DNA of 64,000 nt from Prosthecobacter sp. Lineage in GTDB: Bacteria; Verrucomicrobiota; Verrucomicrobiia; Verrucomicrobiales; Verrucomicrobiaceae. The position numbers and the translations under genes were made by a program. Under the pieces are notes generated by a model. It was given only the letters and a program-made list of their open reading frames with translations, had not been told where the DNA came from and ran no database searches. This document shows positions 52,738 through 62,399 of the stretch, piece by piece. The first letter of the stretch is position 1; each line of letters begins with the position of its first letter. The DNA lies in contig JABARQ010000011.1 in NCBI GenBank assembly GCA_019186985.1, positions 174,006 to 238,005 of the forward strand, in the 5' to 3' direction.

Positions 52738-54006
52738 TCAGACAAAGTCGGTGATGGAGCCAAAGTTGGCGTCGAACAGACGGCGGTAGGTGCGGAAGGC
52801 GAAGGCGTCCGTCATGCTGGCCACCCAGTCGCAGACCAGTCGGGCACGGGCGGCGGCGTCGGGCGCCTTTTCAATCTCGGCCTCCTGCACCGGCGGCATG
52901 AGGTGGAGCCTGGAGCCGCCGGGCTCGATGTAGCGGTCATGCAGGACTTCAAAGAGGCGGGTGAGGATCACGTCGGCCTTGTAGTCGAGCTGCTGGAGCT
53001 GGGGGCTTCGGAAGACGAGATCCAGGGAGATGCGCTTGTTCAGCCGGGAACGGGCCTTGACGGCGGGATCCACCTCAAGGCGGAACTGATGCCGGCGGGT
53101 CATGGCGCTCAGGAAGTTCGCCTCCGGAACCAGCCTGGCCGCCCGGATGTAATCACCGATCTGCCGGTTGAGCCTGGCTTCCACACGACGCTCCCGGATG
53201 GCGGTGCAGAGAAACTTCACATGCTCCGCCTGCTCCGGGCTCAGCTCCTGGCCGGCCGCCCAGGATTCAAGGCGGGTGATCGTGATGAACCCGGCGTGGA
53301 TGCCGTCGGCGATGTCATTGAGCGAATAGGCGGTGTCGTCCGCCCAGTCCATGACCTGGCACTCGATGCTCTTGAAGCGGTTGCGCTCCGCGCCGGGCGT
53401 CAGCTCGACGGGGAAGGCCTGGCCGCCGAGGGTGAAGTCCAGCCATTTCTCCTGGTCGTTGTAGAGGTAATGGTTAGGCGCTCCGGCGGCCTCGGCATGC
53501 AGGGTCTTGTACTTCAGGATGCCGTCGAGCAGGGCGCGCGTCGGGTTCATGCCGTCGCGTCCTTCATTGAACAGGGTCTGGGTCAGCAGCCTGAGGGTCT
53601 GGGCGTTGCCTTCAAATCCGCCATAGGGCTGCATGAGCCGGTGCAGGGTCCGTTCACCCGTGTGCCCGAAGGGCGGATGGCCGAGGTCATGGGCGAGGCA
53701 GGCGCTCTCCACCAGGTCGGCGTCGATGTGGCAGTCATCCCCGGGGATGCCGCCCTGGCTGGAAAGCCAGCCGCAGATGGAGCGGCCGATCTGGGCGACC
53801 TCGATGCTGTGGGTGAGGCGTGTCCGGTAGAAGTCATACTCGCCGGACAGGAAGACCTGGGTCTTGTTCTGCAGCCTGCGGAAGGCGCTGCTGTGGATGA
53901 TGCGGTCGCGGTCGATCTGGAACGGGCTCCGGTATTCGTCCGGGTGGGCGGGCCGGCCGGTCAGGGTTCCGGTGTCGAAGGCGTTGTAAAAATGGTTCAC
54001 GGGCAT
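52738..54006 (-). CDS. dgt: Deoxyguanosinetriphosphate triphosphohydrolase-like dNTPase
   Basis: From the ATG at 54006 this 422-residue protein has the HD-domain dNTPase signature: SPFQIDRDRIIHSSAFRRL, the first His in TRLTHSIEVAQIGR and the metal pair CLAHDLGHPPFGH. The conserved DWADDTAYSLND follows. It hydrolyses dNTPs to nucleosides and triphosphate, controlling pool size. The frame extends much farther upstream (antisense to the dehydrogenase), but the family start is MPVNHFYNAF. Genes of this kind also act in anti-phage defence, but nothing here links it to a defence locus. Confidence 0.94.
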   Translation of the reverse strand: MPVNHFYNAFDTGTLTGRPAHPDEYRSPFQIDRDRIIHSSAFRRLQNKTQVFLSGEYDFYRTRLTHSIEVAQIGRSICGWLSSQGGIPGDDCHIDADLVESACLAHDLGHPPFGHTGERTLHRLMQPYGGFEGNAQTLRLLTQTLFNEGRDGMNPTRALLDGILKYKTLHAEAAGAPNHYLYNDQEKWLDFTLGGQAFPVELTPGAERNRFKSIECQVMDWADDTAYSLNDIADGIHAGFITITRLESWAAGQELSPEQAEHVKFLCTAIRERRVEARLNRQIGDYIRAARLVPEANFLSAMTRRHQFRLEVDPAVKARSRLNKRISLDLVFRSPQLQQLDYKADVILTRLFEVLHDRYIEPGGSRLHLMPPVQEAEIEKAPDAAARARLVCDWVASMTDAFAFRTYRRLFDANFGSITDFV

Positions 54007-54108
54007 CGGCCTGATGCTAGGCGGTGAACGGTGGCTGGCAAGACCCACGCCTTGACCAGCCCGCCATCCTGCTTCAAACAACGCCGCACCTCCGAAACCG
54101 CCCCAGCC

Positions 54109-55233
<1,125 letters not shown>

Positions 55234-55328
55234 GCCCCGCATTCAGCTTTCCGACCGCAGGGACGAAAGCATCTGATCCGGACCAAGGGTTCGGCAGGCT
55301 TCGTCCAGGCCTCAACGGCTACCCCATC

Positions 55329-56396
55329 ATGCACGCTCTCGACGCCCTGTCCTACACCCTTGAGACCCATCCTGAAATCGGGGCCGAGGGCCGCGTGCTT
55401 TTCATGCGGGCCCAGCCTTCGGAGTGCCTTGGGCGCTTTCAGGGAAGGCTCACCTGCGAACAGCCCTGGAAGCCGCGGGCCCTGGCCCTGGAGGCCTCAG
55501 GGCATTCGGTTTCCAAGGACAGTCCCGGCCCCTTCCAGACCATCCTGCTTCTGCCCGAACGCCAGCGTGAATCCATCCTGGCCGACATCGCCCGGGCTTA
55601 CGATCTTCTCGCAGAAGGCGGCACGCTGGTGGTGTCCCTCCACAACGACTGGGGTGCCAAACGAACCGAGCAGCAACTCGCCGAGGTCGCCGGTGAAATC
55701 CAGACCCTGTCGAAGCATCACAGCCGTGTGTTCTGGGCGGTGAAGGATCATCCCTGGGATCTCGCCAGGCTCAATCAATGGAAGGAGGCCGGCGCCATGC
55801 GCCGAATCCTTGACGGACGCTTTTGGTCGGCGCCGGGCCTGTTTCATTGGGATGAGATTGACGCCGGCTCTCGCCTGCTCTCGGAGCAGCTGCCGCCCTC
55901 CCTCAGCGGGGCTGCGGCCGACTTCGGGGCGAGCTGGGGCTTTCTCAGCGTCCACCTCCTCAGCCACTGCCGCGGCATCCGCAGCCTGGATTGTTTTGAA
56001 GCCGACGCCGCCGCGCTGGAATGCCTGCGCCGCAATGTCGGCAACGTGCCGACCCACATCCGTCCGCGCATCACCTGGAGTGACGTGACCACCGGGGCGG
56101 GCGCCGGCAAGTATGACGTGATCGTCATGAACCCGCCGTTCCATGACGGCCGGGACGCCGATCCTTTGTTAGGCATCAAGTTCATCACCCAGGCCGCCTC
56201 GGCCCTGAGGACGGGTGGTGAGCTGTGGCTGGTGGCCAACAAGCACCTGCCCTATGAAAACCTGATGCGAGACTGCTTCGAAGAGGCCCGCACGGTCATC
56301 GAGAAGGACGGCTTCAAGGTGCTGCACGGCCGGCGTCCGCAGGCCCATGTGCAGATGCACCAGGGCGGCAGGCGCAGGCGTGGTGGCGACCGCTGA
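55329..56396 (+). CDS. RsmC/RlmG-like class I methyltransferase
   Basis: This 355-residue protein resembles the two-domain rRNA guanine-N2 methyltransferases. The N-terminal half is an inactive methyltransferase-like domain; the C-terminal half has the SAM site (DFGASWGFLSVHLL) and the catalytic motif VMNPPFHDGR, and ends LPYENLMRDCFEEA. RsmC modifies G1207 of 16S rRNA and RlmG G1835 of 23S rRNA; I cannot tell which applies. A basic tail (GGRRRRGGDR) may aid RNA binding. Confidence 0.88.
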   Translation: MHALDALSYTLETHPEIGAEGRVLFMRAQPSECLGRFQGRLTCEQPWKPRALALEASGHSVSKDSPGPFQTILLLPERQRESILADIARAYDLLAEGGTLVVSLHNDWGAKRTEQQLAEVAGEIQTLSKHHSRVFWAVKDHPWDLARLNQWKEAGAMRRILDGRFWSAPGLFHWDEIDAGSRLLSEQLPPSLSGAAADFGASWGFLSVHLLSHCRGIRSLDCFEADAAALECLRRNVGNVPTHIRPRITWSDVTTGAGAGKYDVIVMNPPFHDGRDADPLLGIKFITQAASALRTGGELWLVANKHLPYENLMRDCFEEARTVIEKDGFKVLHGRRPQAHVQMHQGGRRRRGGDR

Positions 56397-56485
56397 GCCG
56401 GATGCCGGCAAGCGCCTGCTGCGGATGATTTTAAGGCATGGCCCGGGCTTGCCTCGTTCCCCGGTTTTCGTTAGGCTGTCGGCCC

Positions 56486-57469
56486 ATGATCAACCGCATC
56501 CTTCCGACCTTTGCATGCGTCGCCTCCGCCATCTCCCTTGCCGCCGCCCAGGCGCCGGAGTTCAAGGGCAGCATTGAAAAGCTCGATCCCGCCCTCGACG
56601 CCCTGCTGGATGCGAACGCCAGGATTGAGGTGCTGGCATCCGGCTTCAACTGGTCCGAGGGGCCGGTCTGGAAGGAGGGGCGCATGCTCTTTTCCGACGT
56701 GCCGGAGAACACCGTCTTCGGCTGGGCCGAGGGCGACAAAACGGCCTCTGTGGTGCTGAAGCCAAGCGGAAACCTGTCCGGCGACGGAGGCCAGGGCTCC
56801 AACGGGCTCGCCCTGGATGCCGACGGCTCCCTCATCCTTTGCCAGCATGGTGAACGCCGCGTGGCCAGGCTTGAAAAGGACGGCAGCTTCACCGTGCTAG
56901 CCGACAGGCATCAAGGCCGGCGCTTCAACAGCCCCAACGATCTCGTGATCGCCCGCGACGGCACCCTCTTCTTCACCGATCCACCCTACGGCATGAAAAA
57001 GGGCGAGCAGCCTGATGCTCCTTATCACGGCATCTATTCGATCAGCAGGGAAGGCCGGGTGAAGCTGCTGATCGAGGACATCCGCTGGCCGAACGGCATC
57101 GCCCTGAGCCCGGATGAAAGGCAGCTCTACATCGCCGTGTCCGACAAGGATGACACACGGGTCATGGCCTATGACCTTCAAAAGGATGGCGGCGTCTCCA
57201 ACGGCCGTGTCCTGTTCAACGCCCAGAAGCTGAAGTCGGCGGAACGCAAGGGCGGCTGTGATGGACTGAAGGTGGACCAGCTGGGCAACCTCTGGACCAC
57301 CGGCCCTGGCGGCGTGCTCATCCTCGACAAAAATGGCAGGCATCTCGGCACCATCCTCACCGGACAGGCGACGGCCAACTGCGCCTGGGGAGGGGAAGAC
57401 CGGAGCACCCTCTACATCACGGCCGACATGTTCCTTCTGCGTGTGAAGACCAAGGTCAGGGGGCTGTAA
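56486..57469 (+). CDS. Secreted SMP-30/gluconolactonase-family protein
   Basis: From the ATG at 56486 this 327-residue protein has a signal peptide (MINRILPTFACVASAISLAAA) and the SMP-30 propeller: FNWSEGPVWKEGRMLFSDVP, SNGLALDADGSLILCQHGER, FNSPNDLVIARDGTLFFTDP and RWPNGIALSPDERQLY. The acidic and asparagine ligands for Ca2+/Zn2+ are kept. It hydrolyses sugar lactones, probably in the periplasm. It stands alone between the methyltransferase and convergent folD. Confidence 0.9.
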   Translation: MINRILPTFACVASAISLAAAQAPEFKGSIEKLDPALDALLDANARIEVLASGFNWSEGPVWKEGRMLFSDVPENTVFGWAEGDKTASVVLKPSGNLSGDGGQGSNGLALDADGSLILCQHGERRVARLEKDGSFTVLADRHQGRRFNSPNDLVIARDGTLFFTDPPYGMKKGEQPDAPYHGIYSISREGRVKLLIEDIRWPNGIALSPDERQLYIAVSDKDDTRVMAYDLQKDGGVSNGRVLFNAQKLKSAERKGGCDGLKVDQLGNLWTTGPGGVLILDKNGRHLGTILTGQATANCAWGGEDRSTLYITADMFLLRVKTKVRGL

Positions 57470-57535
57470 GATGAAGCGCAGGGGGGCGGAAAGCCAGGCT
57501 TGCATGCCGATCCTTGCTCCAGCGCCGGCGGCATC

Positions 57536-58408
57536 TCAGGCCTGCCTGCAAGCCTTGATCGTGTTGGCCATCAGCATCGCAATGGTCATCGGCCCCACGC
57601 CACCGGGCACCGGGGTGATGGCCCGGCACTTCGGCGCCACTTCATCAAAGGCCACATCGCCCACGAGCTTGTAGCCTTTTTCCGTTCCCGGCGCCTCGAC
57701 GCGGTTGATGCCGACGTCGACCACCACGGCCCCTTCCTTCACATGCCCGGCACGGATGAACTCAGGACGCCCGATGGCGGCGACGATGATGTCCGCCTGA
57801 CGGCACACGGCGGCAAGGTCGCGGGTGCGTGAATGCGCCACGGTCACAGTGGCGTCGCCACCAACGCCCTTGGCCATGAGCAGCAGCGCCATCGGCTTGC
57901 CGACGATCATGCTGCGGCCGACGACCACGACATTGGCGCCCTTGGTTTCGATGCCGGCATCCACAAGCAGGCGCTGGCATCCAAGGGGCGTGCAGGGAAC
58001 AAACCCGGTGGGGTCCTCCAGCGCGAGCTTGGCGACGTTCACCGGGTGGAAGCCATCGACATCCTTGGCCGGGTTGATGGCACGAATGATGGCGGCCTCA
58101 TCAATGTGCTTCGGCGGCGGGCTCTGCACCAGGATGCCATGGATGCCCGGATCGTTGTTGAGCGCCTCGACATGCGCCAGCAGGTCCTCCTGGCTGGTGC
58201 TGGCCGGAAGCTCCAGCTTCACCGAGTGCAGGCCCAGGTCACGGCACTTCCTGTCCTTCGACCTCACATAGGCGCGGGAGGCCGGATCATCGCCCACCAG
58301 GATCACGGCCAGGCCCGGCTTTTTGCCGGCCTTCGCCAGTTCAGCGATGTCACGGCGGCATTCTTCGAGGACTTTTTCAGCAACGGCGGTTCCAGAGATC
58401 AGTGTCAT
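57536..58408 (-). CDS. folD: FolD: methylenetetrahydrofolate dehydrogenase / cyclohydrolase
   Basis: This 290-residue enzyme interconverts methylene-, methenyl- and formyl-THF. Typical motifs are [20 protein letters not shown] (the catalytic Lys region), [14 protein letters not shown], the cofactor loop [17 protein letters not shown] and the end [19 protein letters not shown]. The ATG at 58408 begins [12 protein letters not shown]. It is downstream of the glycogen synthase on the same strand, separated by 141 nt, so they need not be co-transcribed. Confidence 0.97.
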   Translation of the reverse strand: MTLISGTAVAEKVLEECRRDIAELAKAGKKPGLAVILVGDDPASRAYVRSKDRKCRDLGLHSVKLELPASTSQEDLLAHVEALNNDPGIHGILVQSPPPKHIDEAAIIRAINPAKDVDGFHPVNVAKLALEDPTGFVPCTPLGCQRLLVDAGIETKGANVVVVGRSMIVGKPMALLLMAKGVGGDATVTVAHSRTRDLAAVCRQADIIVAAIGRPEFIRAGHVKEGAVVVDVGINRVEAPGTEKGYKLVGDVAFDEVAPKCRAITPVPGGVGPMTIAMLMANTIKACRQA

Positions 58409-58549
58409 GGGCCGTCCAGAGGAGCGTGGTTGACCCGTTTTCGCAAGTGCCTGCATGCACCAGTTCCTGCACCAGAGCGTAAAACTAAAAACCGGACAGG
58501 CCCCGCCAGCGACCCGCAGCAGCCGTCCACCTCGTGAGCCCGTCCTTGT

Positions 58550-59761
58550 TCAGCCTTTCGGCTGGAGGAGCGAATCGTAGAGCGCCTTGGTGCGTTTGGC
58601 GATGCTTGCCCAGCTGAACCGGTCAACGGCCCGCTGACGACCTGCCAGGCCCATGCGGCGACGTTTTTCGGGGTCGGCCATGAGGCTGTTGACGCCTTCC
58701 GCCAGGTCCCTGGCAAAGCGTTCGGGGTCGGTGGCTTCAAACGGGCTTTCCTGCTGCTGGTCGAGAGGGACCAGGATGCCTGTTTCGCCCGGCACCACGA
58801 CCTCCTTGATGCCGCCCACGGCGCTGGCCACAACCGCAGTTTCACAGGCCATGGCCTCCAGGTTGATGATGCCGAAGGGCTCGTAGATCGAAGGGCAGCA
58901 GAAGACGTCGGCATGGGAGTACATGGCGATCTTCTCCGGCACGGGCAGCATGGACTGGATCCAGACGATGCCTTCACGCCTTGCCTGGGCGGCGGCAACC
59001 GCAGCCTGCATCTCCGCCGCGATCTCCGGGGTGTCCGGCGCACCGGCGCACAGGACGACCTGGAAGCCCGGCGCCATGCTCTCAATCGCGCGCACCAGGT
59101 GAATGATGCCTTTCTGGCGGGTGATGCGGCCGACAAACAGGACGTAGGGCAGGCCCGGGTTCACGCCGTGCTTGCGCAGGATCTCCGGCGCTTCGACGCG
59201 TTGGTATTCATCGGGGTCGATGCCGTTGTGAATGACGTGAATCTTGTGGGGATCGACCTGGAAGAGGCGCAGCAGGTCGGCCTTGGTTTCCTCGGACACC
59301 GCGATGACGGCGTCGGACATCTCGATCGCCGTCTTTTCCAGCCAGCAGGTGAAGTCGTAGCCGCCGCCGAGCTGCTCGCGCTTCCAGGGACGGAGCGGCT
59401 CCAGGGAATGCACCGTCAGCACCATGGGTACTCCGTAGTTCAGCTTCGCCAGGATGCCGCCAAAGTGCGCATACCAGGTGTGCAGGTGGACGATCTGGGC
59501 GTCGATGGAGCGGGTGTTGAAGTCGAGGCAGCGCTGCAACGCGCCAAAGACGGATTTCAAGTTGGCCGGGCTGGTCCATCGCATGGTGTCCAGGCCGGTT
59601 CCGTGAACGGTCAGCGGTCCTTCGGGGATCTCCTGATCACCAAAACAACGCACCTCCACCTCCATGAGCCTGGCCAGCTCGCGCGTGAGGTATTCAACAT
59701 GCACACCGGCGCCGCCGTAAATGTACGGGGGGAACTCATTGGTCAAAAACAGGGATTTCAT
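58550..59761 (-). CDS. GT4 glycogen synthase (GlgM-type, alpha-maltose-1-phosphate synthase-like)
   Basis: From the ATG at 59761 this 403-residue enzyme has the GT4 glycogen synthase pattern: FLTNEFPPYIYGGAGVHVEY, HLHTWYAHFGGILAKL, VHSLEPLRPWKREQLGGGY, a nucleotide-binding VGRITRQKGIIHLV and the E-x7-E site EPFGIINLEAMACE. It is closer to the actinobacterial/GlgM type (TIGR02149) than to classical GT5 GlgA. It should use ADP-glucose for glycogen or maltose-1-phosphate synthesis. No glgB, glgC or glgE is nearby. Confidence 0.87.
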   Translation of the reverse strand: MKSLFLTNEFPPYIYGGAGVHVEYLTRELARLMEVEVRCFGDQEIPEGPLTVHGTGLDTMRWTSPANLKSVFGALQRCLDFNTRSIDAQIVHLHTWYAHFGGILAKLNYGVPMVLTVHSLEPLRPWKREQLGGGYDFTCWLEKTAIEMSDAVIAVSEETKADLLRLFQVDPHKIHVIHNGIDPDEYQRVEAPEILRKHGVNPGLPYVLFVGRITRQKGIIHLVRAIESMAPGFQVVLCAGAPDTPEIAAEMQAAVAAAQARREGIVWIQSMLPVPEKIAMYSHADVFCCPSIYEPFGIINLEAMACETAVVASAVGGIKEVVVPGETGILVPLDQQQESPFEATDPERFARDLAEGVNSLMADPEKRRRMGLAGRQRAVDRFSWASIAKRTKALYDSLLQPKG

Positions 59762-59965
59762 CAGGCACCAGCGCTTTATCCCAGGTGAGCAGCCTTGGGC
59801 AAGGTGAAAGGACAGGCATCCCTTGTTTGACCCGAAGCACGGATTTCGAAATCCGCAGCCGGCCCAGGCGCGGGAGGACGCTTGGATCAACGGCTGGTTT
59901 CTTCGGCACGTCGCCGTTCGGTTTCATCATGCATCGGCAGGGCGGAGTCGGAGCTTCGCATGCCA

Positions 59966-60418
59966 TCAAACGGTGAGTGCTCCGCTGGGGTGCTTCCACG
60001 GATCCTCATTCTTCATCACCATCGGCCTCGGCAGCCGCCAGACCTTGATGCCATATCGTTCACTGACCCTTTCACCGGCTGGCGGCGGTTGCTGCACAGG
60101 AATGGCATGAACCGTGGCGGAGCCACGAACCGGATCGGGCGTCAACAGCACCATCCGGCGCAGAATGCCCTGGGTCAGGTAATCCAGTTCGCTCTGGCTG
60201 AAAAACACATTTGAACGCTGCGCCATGTCCCAAAGACCGCCTTCCTGAAGCAGTCGTTCGGTGTCCATGGCATGATCCTCGTGGCTACCTTCAAGCTCCG
60301 GGTTGACGGCCGAAAACACATCCAGATCCAAAGCGTCGGCAGCATAGACGGCGATGCTCTTCTTAGGGTAAACCGTCTCGTAAACAACGAGCCAAAACCG
60401 TGTTTGTTCCGGATTCAT
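59966..60418 (-). CDS. Hypothetical protein, 150 residues
   Basis: I do not recognise this protein. It starts at the ATG at 60418 (MNPEQTRFWLVVYETVYPKK) and is soluble, with no signal or membrane segment. It has an acidic middle (NPELEGSHEDHAMDTERLLQ) and a Pro-rich C-terminal third (VQQPPPAGERVSERYGIKVW). Codon use is like that of its neighbours. It lies 204 nt upstream of the glycogen synthase on the same strand, too far to presume a shared message. Confidence 0.6.
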   Translation of the reverse strand: MNPEQTRFWLVVYETVYPKKSIAVYAADALDLDVFSAVNPELEGSHEDHAMDTERLLQEGGLWDMAQRSNVFFSQSELDYLTQGILRRMVLLTPDPVRGSATVHAIPVQQPPPAGERVSERYGIKVWRLPRPMVMKNEDPWKHPSGALTV

Positions 60419-60721
60419 GGCGGAAAATACGGCTCAAACTCCGCCGAATCATGTAAGAAATTCGTCAGCAAAAAGCTTGGAGCTCGGAGAAAAGACAGGG
60501 CTTGTTCGTCCTGAAGGCATTAAATAATGAAAATCAGGCGCGGAAGAAACACAGACACGATCACTCATTTGAGATAGAACCGAAGTTACAACCAGGATGG
60601 AAACTTGATATGGATCATCGACAGCCTGACCCATGGCAGAAGCATTTTTCAAGTTACCAACTTCAACCTCCGCATTCCCTCATTGACGTTCCACAGGAAA
60701 GGGCTTTAACTGACATCCCCA
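60419..60721. other. Gene-free spacer, AT-richer than its flanks
   Basis: This stretch of about 300 nt separates divergent genes. Only weak reading frames occur. A TTGACG (60683-60688) and TTAACT (60706-60711) pair with 17-nt spacing could be a promoter for the basic protein gene at 60722, but it would leave almost no leader. I see no strong hairpin. Confidence 0.45.
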
Positions 60722-61036
60722 ATGGCAACGACAACATCCCTTAACATCGACCAGCTCAAGCGCGCGGTCGCTCTCTATGAGCAGATTGAAAAGCTGCAGG
60801 CTGAACTTGCAGCTCTTTTTGGTGACAAGCCCGCCGGCAAGCGTGGTCGCAAGCCCGGCCGCAAAGCTGGCGGCAGGAAGGCCAAGGAAGCCGAGGCTGA
60901 AGCCGCCGGCACCGAGGCTCCGGCCAAGAAGACCCGGAAGAAGCGCGCCAAGCGTGAAATCTCCCCGGAAGCCCGCGAGCGCATCGCCGCAGCACAGCGC
61001 AAGCGCTGGGCCAAGGCCAAGAAGGAAGCCGCCTGA
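60722..61036 (+). CDS. Small Lys/Ala-rich histone-like basic protein
   Basis: This 104-residue protein starts with a helix (MATTTSLNIDQLKRAVALYE) followed by a second helix (QIEKLQAELAALFGDKPAGK). The rest is Lys/Arg/Ala-rich and low-complexity (GRKPGRKAGGRKAKEAEAEA), with AKKTRKKRAKREISPEARER and a C-terminal helix RIAAAQRKRWAKAKKEAA. This is the profile of a histone H1-like or nucleoid-associated protein; DNA binding is an inference. It is followed by a strong terminator. Confidence 0.8.
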   Translation: MATTTSLNIDQLKRAVALYEQIEKLQAELAALFGDKPAGKRGRKPGRKAGGRKAKEAEAEAAGTEAPAKKTRKKRAKREISPEARERIAAAQRKRWAKAKKEAA

Positions 61037-61396
61037 TTCAGCGGACGGAAGCAACATCCAATCCACCCTTTAACTTAAACGACAACCCCTGCTCAGTTCC
61101 GGAGCAGGGGTTTGTTTTTTATCCAGGAAATCCAGCTAACCTCCTGACAGGGCAGGGGATCGGTTCGTCCGTGTGATGCTTTCAGCAACTATGCCGCCAC
61201 CAGCCTTTTCGGGACAGCTTTTTAAAGGCCGCACGCTCAGACGCAAGATCAGCAAAGGGGAGGAATGTCGGAGATGCGCAAAGCACCTCCTCAAAGACCC
61301 AGACATGGACAACACATTCAGGATTCCAGTGGCGACCCTGAAAAAGATCCTGGCCGTCTGGAGCTTGGATTTGAGGCCCGCTCCCTTCAAGAAAGG
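61037..61396. other. Gene-free spacer after the basic protein gene
   Basis: The left part holds the terminator at 61086-61120. The rest has only weak frames (75 and 84 residues on opposite strands) without domain-like features. The antitoxin stop begins at its right edge, inside a palindrome. Confidence 0.5.
61086..61120 (+). terminator. Rho-independent terminator
   Basis: A 9-bp stem (61086-61094 with 61102-61110) with a 7-nt loop is followed by TTTGTTTTTT. It lies 50 nt after the basic protein gene. Confidence 0.9.
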
Positions 61397-61415
61397 TTAA
61401 GAAGTCTTAACCTTT
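61392..61415. repeat. Perfect 11-bp-arm palindrome at the antitoxin stop
   Basis: AAAGGTTAAGA (61392-61402) and TCTTAACCTTT (61405-61415) are perfect complements around a 2-nt loop and include the antitoxin stop codon. No T-run follows on the minus strand, so it is a weak or factor-dependent terminator at best, or an RNA-stabilising hairpin. Confidence 0.7.
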
Positions 61416-61897
61416 GCCCGGGTTCGAAATTTTTCCTTTGTCGCATGCGGCGCACCTGCCGTTGAGCTTCTGCGAGTTTTCCGAAGCTTTGCCCCCGCCC
61501 CTGAGGAACTCACGGGCTTCAGCCCATGGGAGGCGGCTAAATTGGAACCCCAGACAACTCGATGCGCGCGGTCTGAAACCTTGGCAGGTTTAAGGCTCAT
61601 GCGAAGGCCCAGGGCTTCAAGAACACCCTGAAATGTCTTCAGCCTTGGATTTCCACGGGATGACAAGGCCTCATTCAAGGCTTGGCGACTCACTTCCGTT
61701 CTGCGCGCCAGGGATGCTAGCCCGCCCTGAGCTTGCGCAATCAGCCTCAAGGTCTCCAACAGTGCAGGAACGTCGTTGTCCTGCTCGAACTCCCGCAGAG
61801 CAAGATTTAGGGCATACTGCGCCCACTTGGGATCCTTCAATTGCTGAAGTCGGACTTCGTCGAAGGAAATGGTCATTGGCATTTTTTGAGTCTTCAT
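61397..61897 (-). CDS. higA: HigA-like addiction-module antitoxin with an extended C-terminal tail
   Basis: This 166-residue protein starts at the ATG at 61897. Residues about 10 to 95 match the putative addiction-module antidote family (TIGR02684): ISFDEVRLQQLKDPKWAQYA, then a helix-turn-helix (LASLARRTEVSRQALNEALS) and LKTFQGVLEALGLRMSLK. A basic, low-complexity tail of about 70 residues follows (AASHGLKPVSSSGAGAKLRK and onward), unusual since family members end near residue 100. Its coding DNA holds a GGGCTGAAGCCC palindrome. It neutralises and co-represses with the toxin. The start overlaps the toxin stop (ATGA). Confidence 0.85.
   Translation of the reverse strand: MKTQKMPMTISFDEVRLQQLKDPKWAQYALNLALREFEQDNDVPALLETLRLIAQAQGGLASLARRTEVSRQALNEALSSRGNPRLKTFQGVLEALGLRMSLKPAKVSDRAHRVVWGSNLAASHGLKPVSSSGAGAKLRKTRRSSTAGAPHATKEKFRTRAKVKTS
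61514..61525. repeat. GGGCTNNAGCCC palindrome inside the antitoxin tail
   Basis: Arms GGGCT (61514-61518) and AGCCC (61521-61525) flank 2 nt. On the minus strand this reads GGGCTGAAGCCC, encoding GLKP in the tail. The core matches the GGCTNAAGCC type seen in the giant mosaic gene. Confidence 0.6.
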
Positions 61898-62232
61898 GAG
61901 TTTGCCTCCAGATACGTTTTCCAAAATTGCCTGGCCCTCTTGATGTCCTTGCTTTGAGTGGATTTATCACCACCGGCCAGAATGATCACCGTCCGTCCTT
62001 CATGGTGTCCAAAATAGACGCGGAAACCCGGCCCAAAATCCAGCCGCAGCTCATAAAAATTTTCGCCCAGCGGTTTGAAATCTCCAAAGTTTCCGCGCTG
62101 CATTCGTCCAATCCTGGACATGATCCGTTCCTTGAAGGGGATGGAGAGTGATTGCAGCCACACAAGAAAAGGCGAATCCCCTCCGGGCAGGCCCCGGAAA
62201 AACTCGACTTCGTAAGTGCCGGGCTTCAACAT
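61894..62232 (-). CDS. higB: HigB/RelE-type addiction-module toxin
   Basis: This 112-residue protein matches the killer family TIGR02683 (HigB/RelE superfamily): VEFFRGLPGGDSPFLVWLQS, RIMSRIGRMQRGNFGDFKPL, ENFYELRLDFGPGFRVYFGH and GGDKSTQSKDIKRARQFW. Such toxins cleave mRNA on the ribosome. The toxin gene comes first and overlaps the antitoxin in ATGA, as in the higBA order. A strong ribosome site (AAAGGAG) lies 2 nt before the spacer CA-ATG at 62232. Confidence 0.9.
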   Translation of the reverse strand: MLKPGTYEVEFFRGLPGGDSPFLVWLQSLSIPFKERIMSRIGRMQRGNFGDFKPLGENFYELRLDFGPGFRVYFGHHEGRTVIILAGGDKSTQSKDIKRARQFWKTYLEANS

Positions 62233-62241
62233 TGCTCCTTT

Positions 62242-62269
62242 AGTGTAAAGTAAACATTACAGATCGCAA
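62242..62269 (-). promoter_or_regulatory. Candidate higBA promoter with overlapping operator
   Basis: On the minus strand TTGCGA (62269-62264) and TACACT (62247-62242) are 16 nt apart, a plausible sigma-70 promoter ending 9 nt before the toxin ATG. Between them an inverted repeat TGTAA/TTACA (62244-62248 and 62257-62261) could be the HigA operator. Confidence 0.55.
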
Positions 62270-62285
62270 GTCTTGCCGCTTGGAA

Positions 62286-62399
62286 TCACCGGAATGTTTC
62301 CTTGACTCGTTTCACAGCCCAAAACACCACCCGGACACAGGCCGCGATTGCCAGACCAGACCAGGCAGAGGCGAGGAATTCCGCAATCATGGCCGTCAT
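62286..62399 (-). CDS. Possible 37-residue small membrane protein
   Basis: The product (MTAMIAEFLASAWSGLAIAA, then CVRVVFWAVKRVKETFR) has one hydrophobic helix followed by a basic tail, the layout of small membrane peptides. I see no strong ribosome site and no known family. It ends 17 nt upstream of the higBA promoter. It may be chance. Confidence 0.25.
   Translation of the reverse strand: MTAMIAEFLASAWSGLAIAACVRVVFWAVKRVKETFR

Noticed and set aside
52738..54006. dgt as part of a phage-defence island
   Set aside because: The neighbours are an ABC binding protein and a metabolic dehydrogenase, with no defence genes, so a housekeeping dNTPase is more likely.
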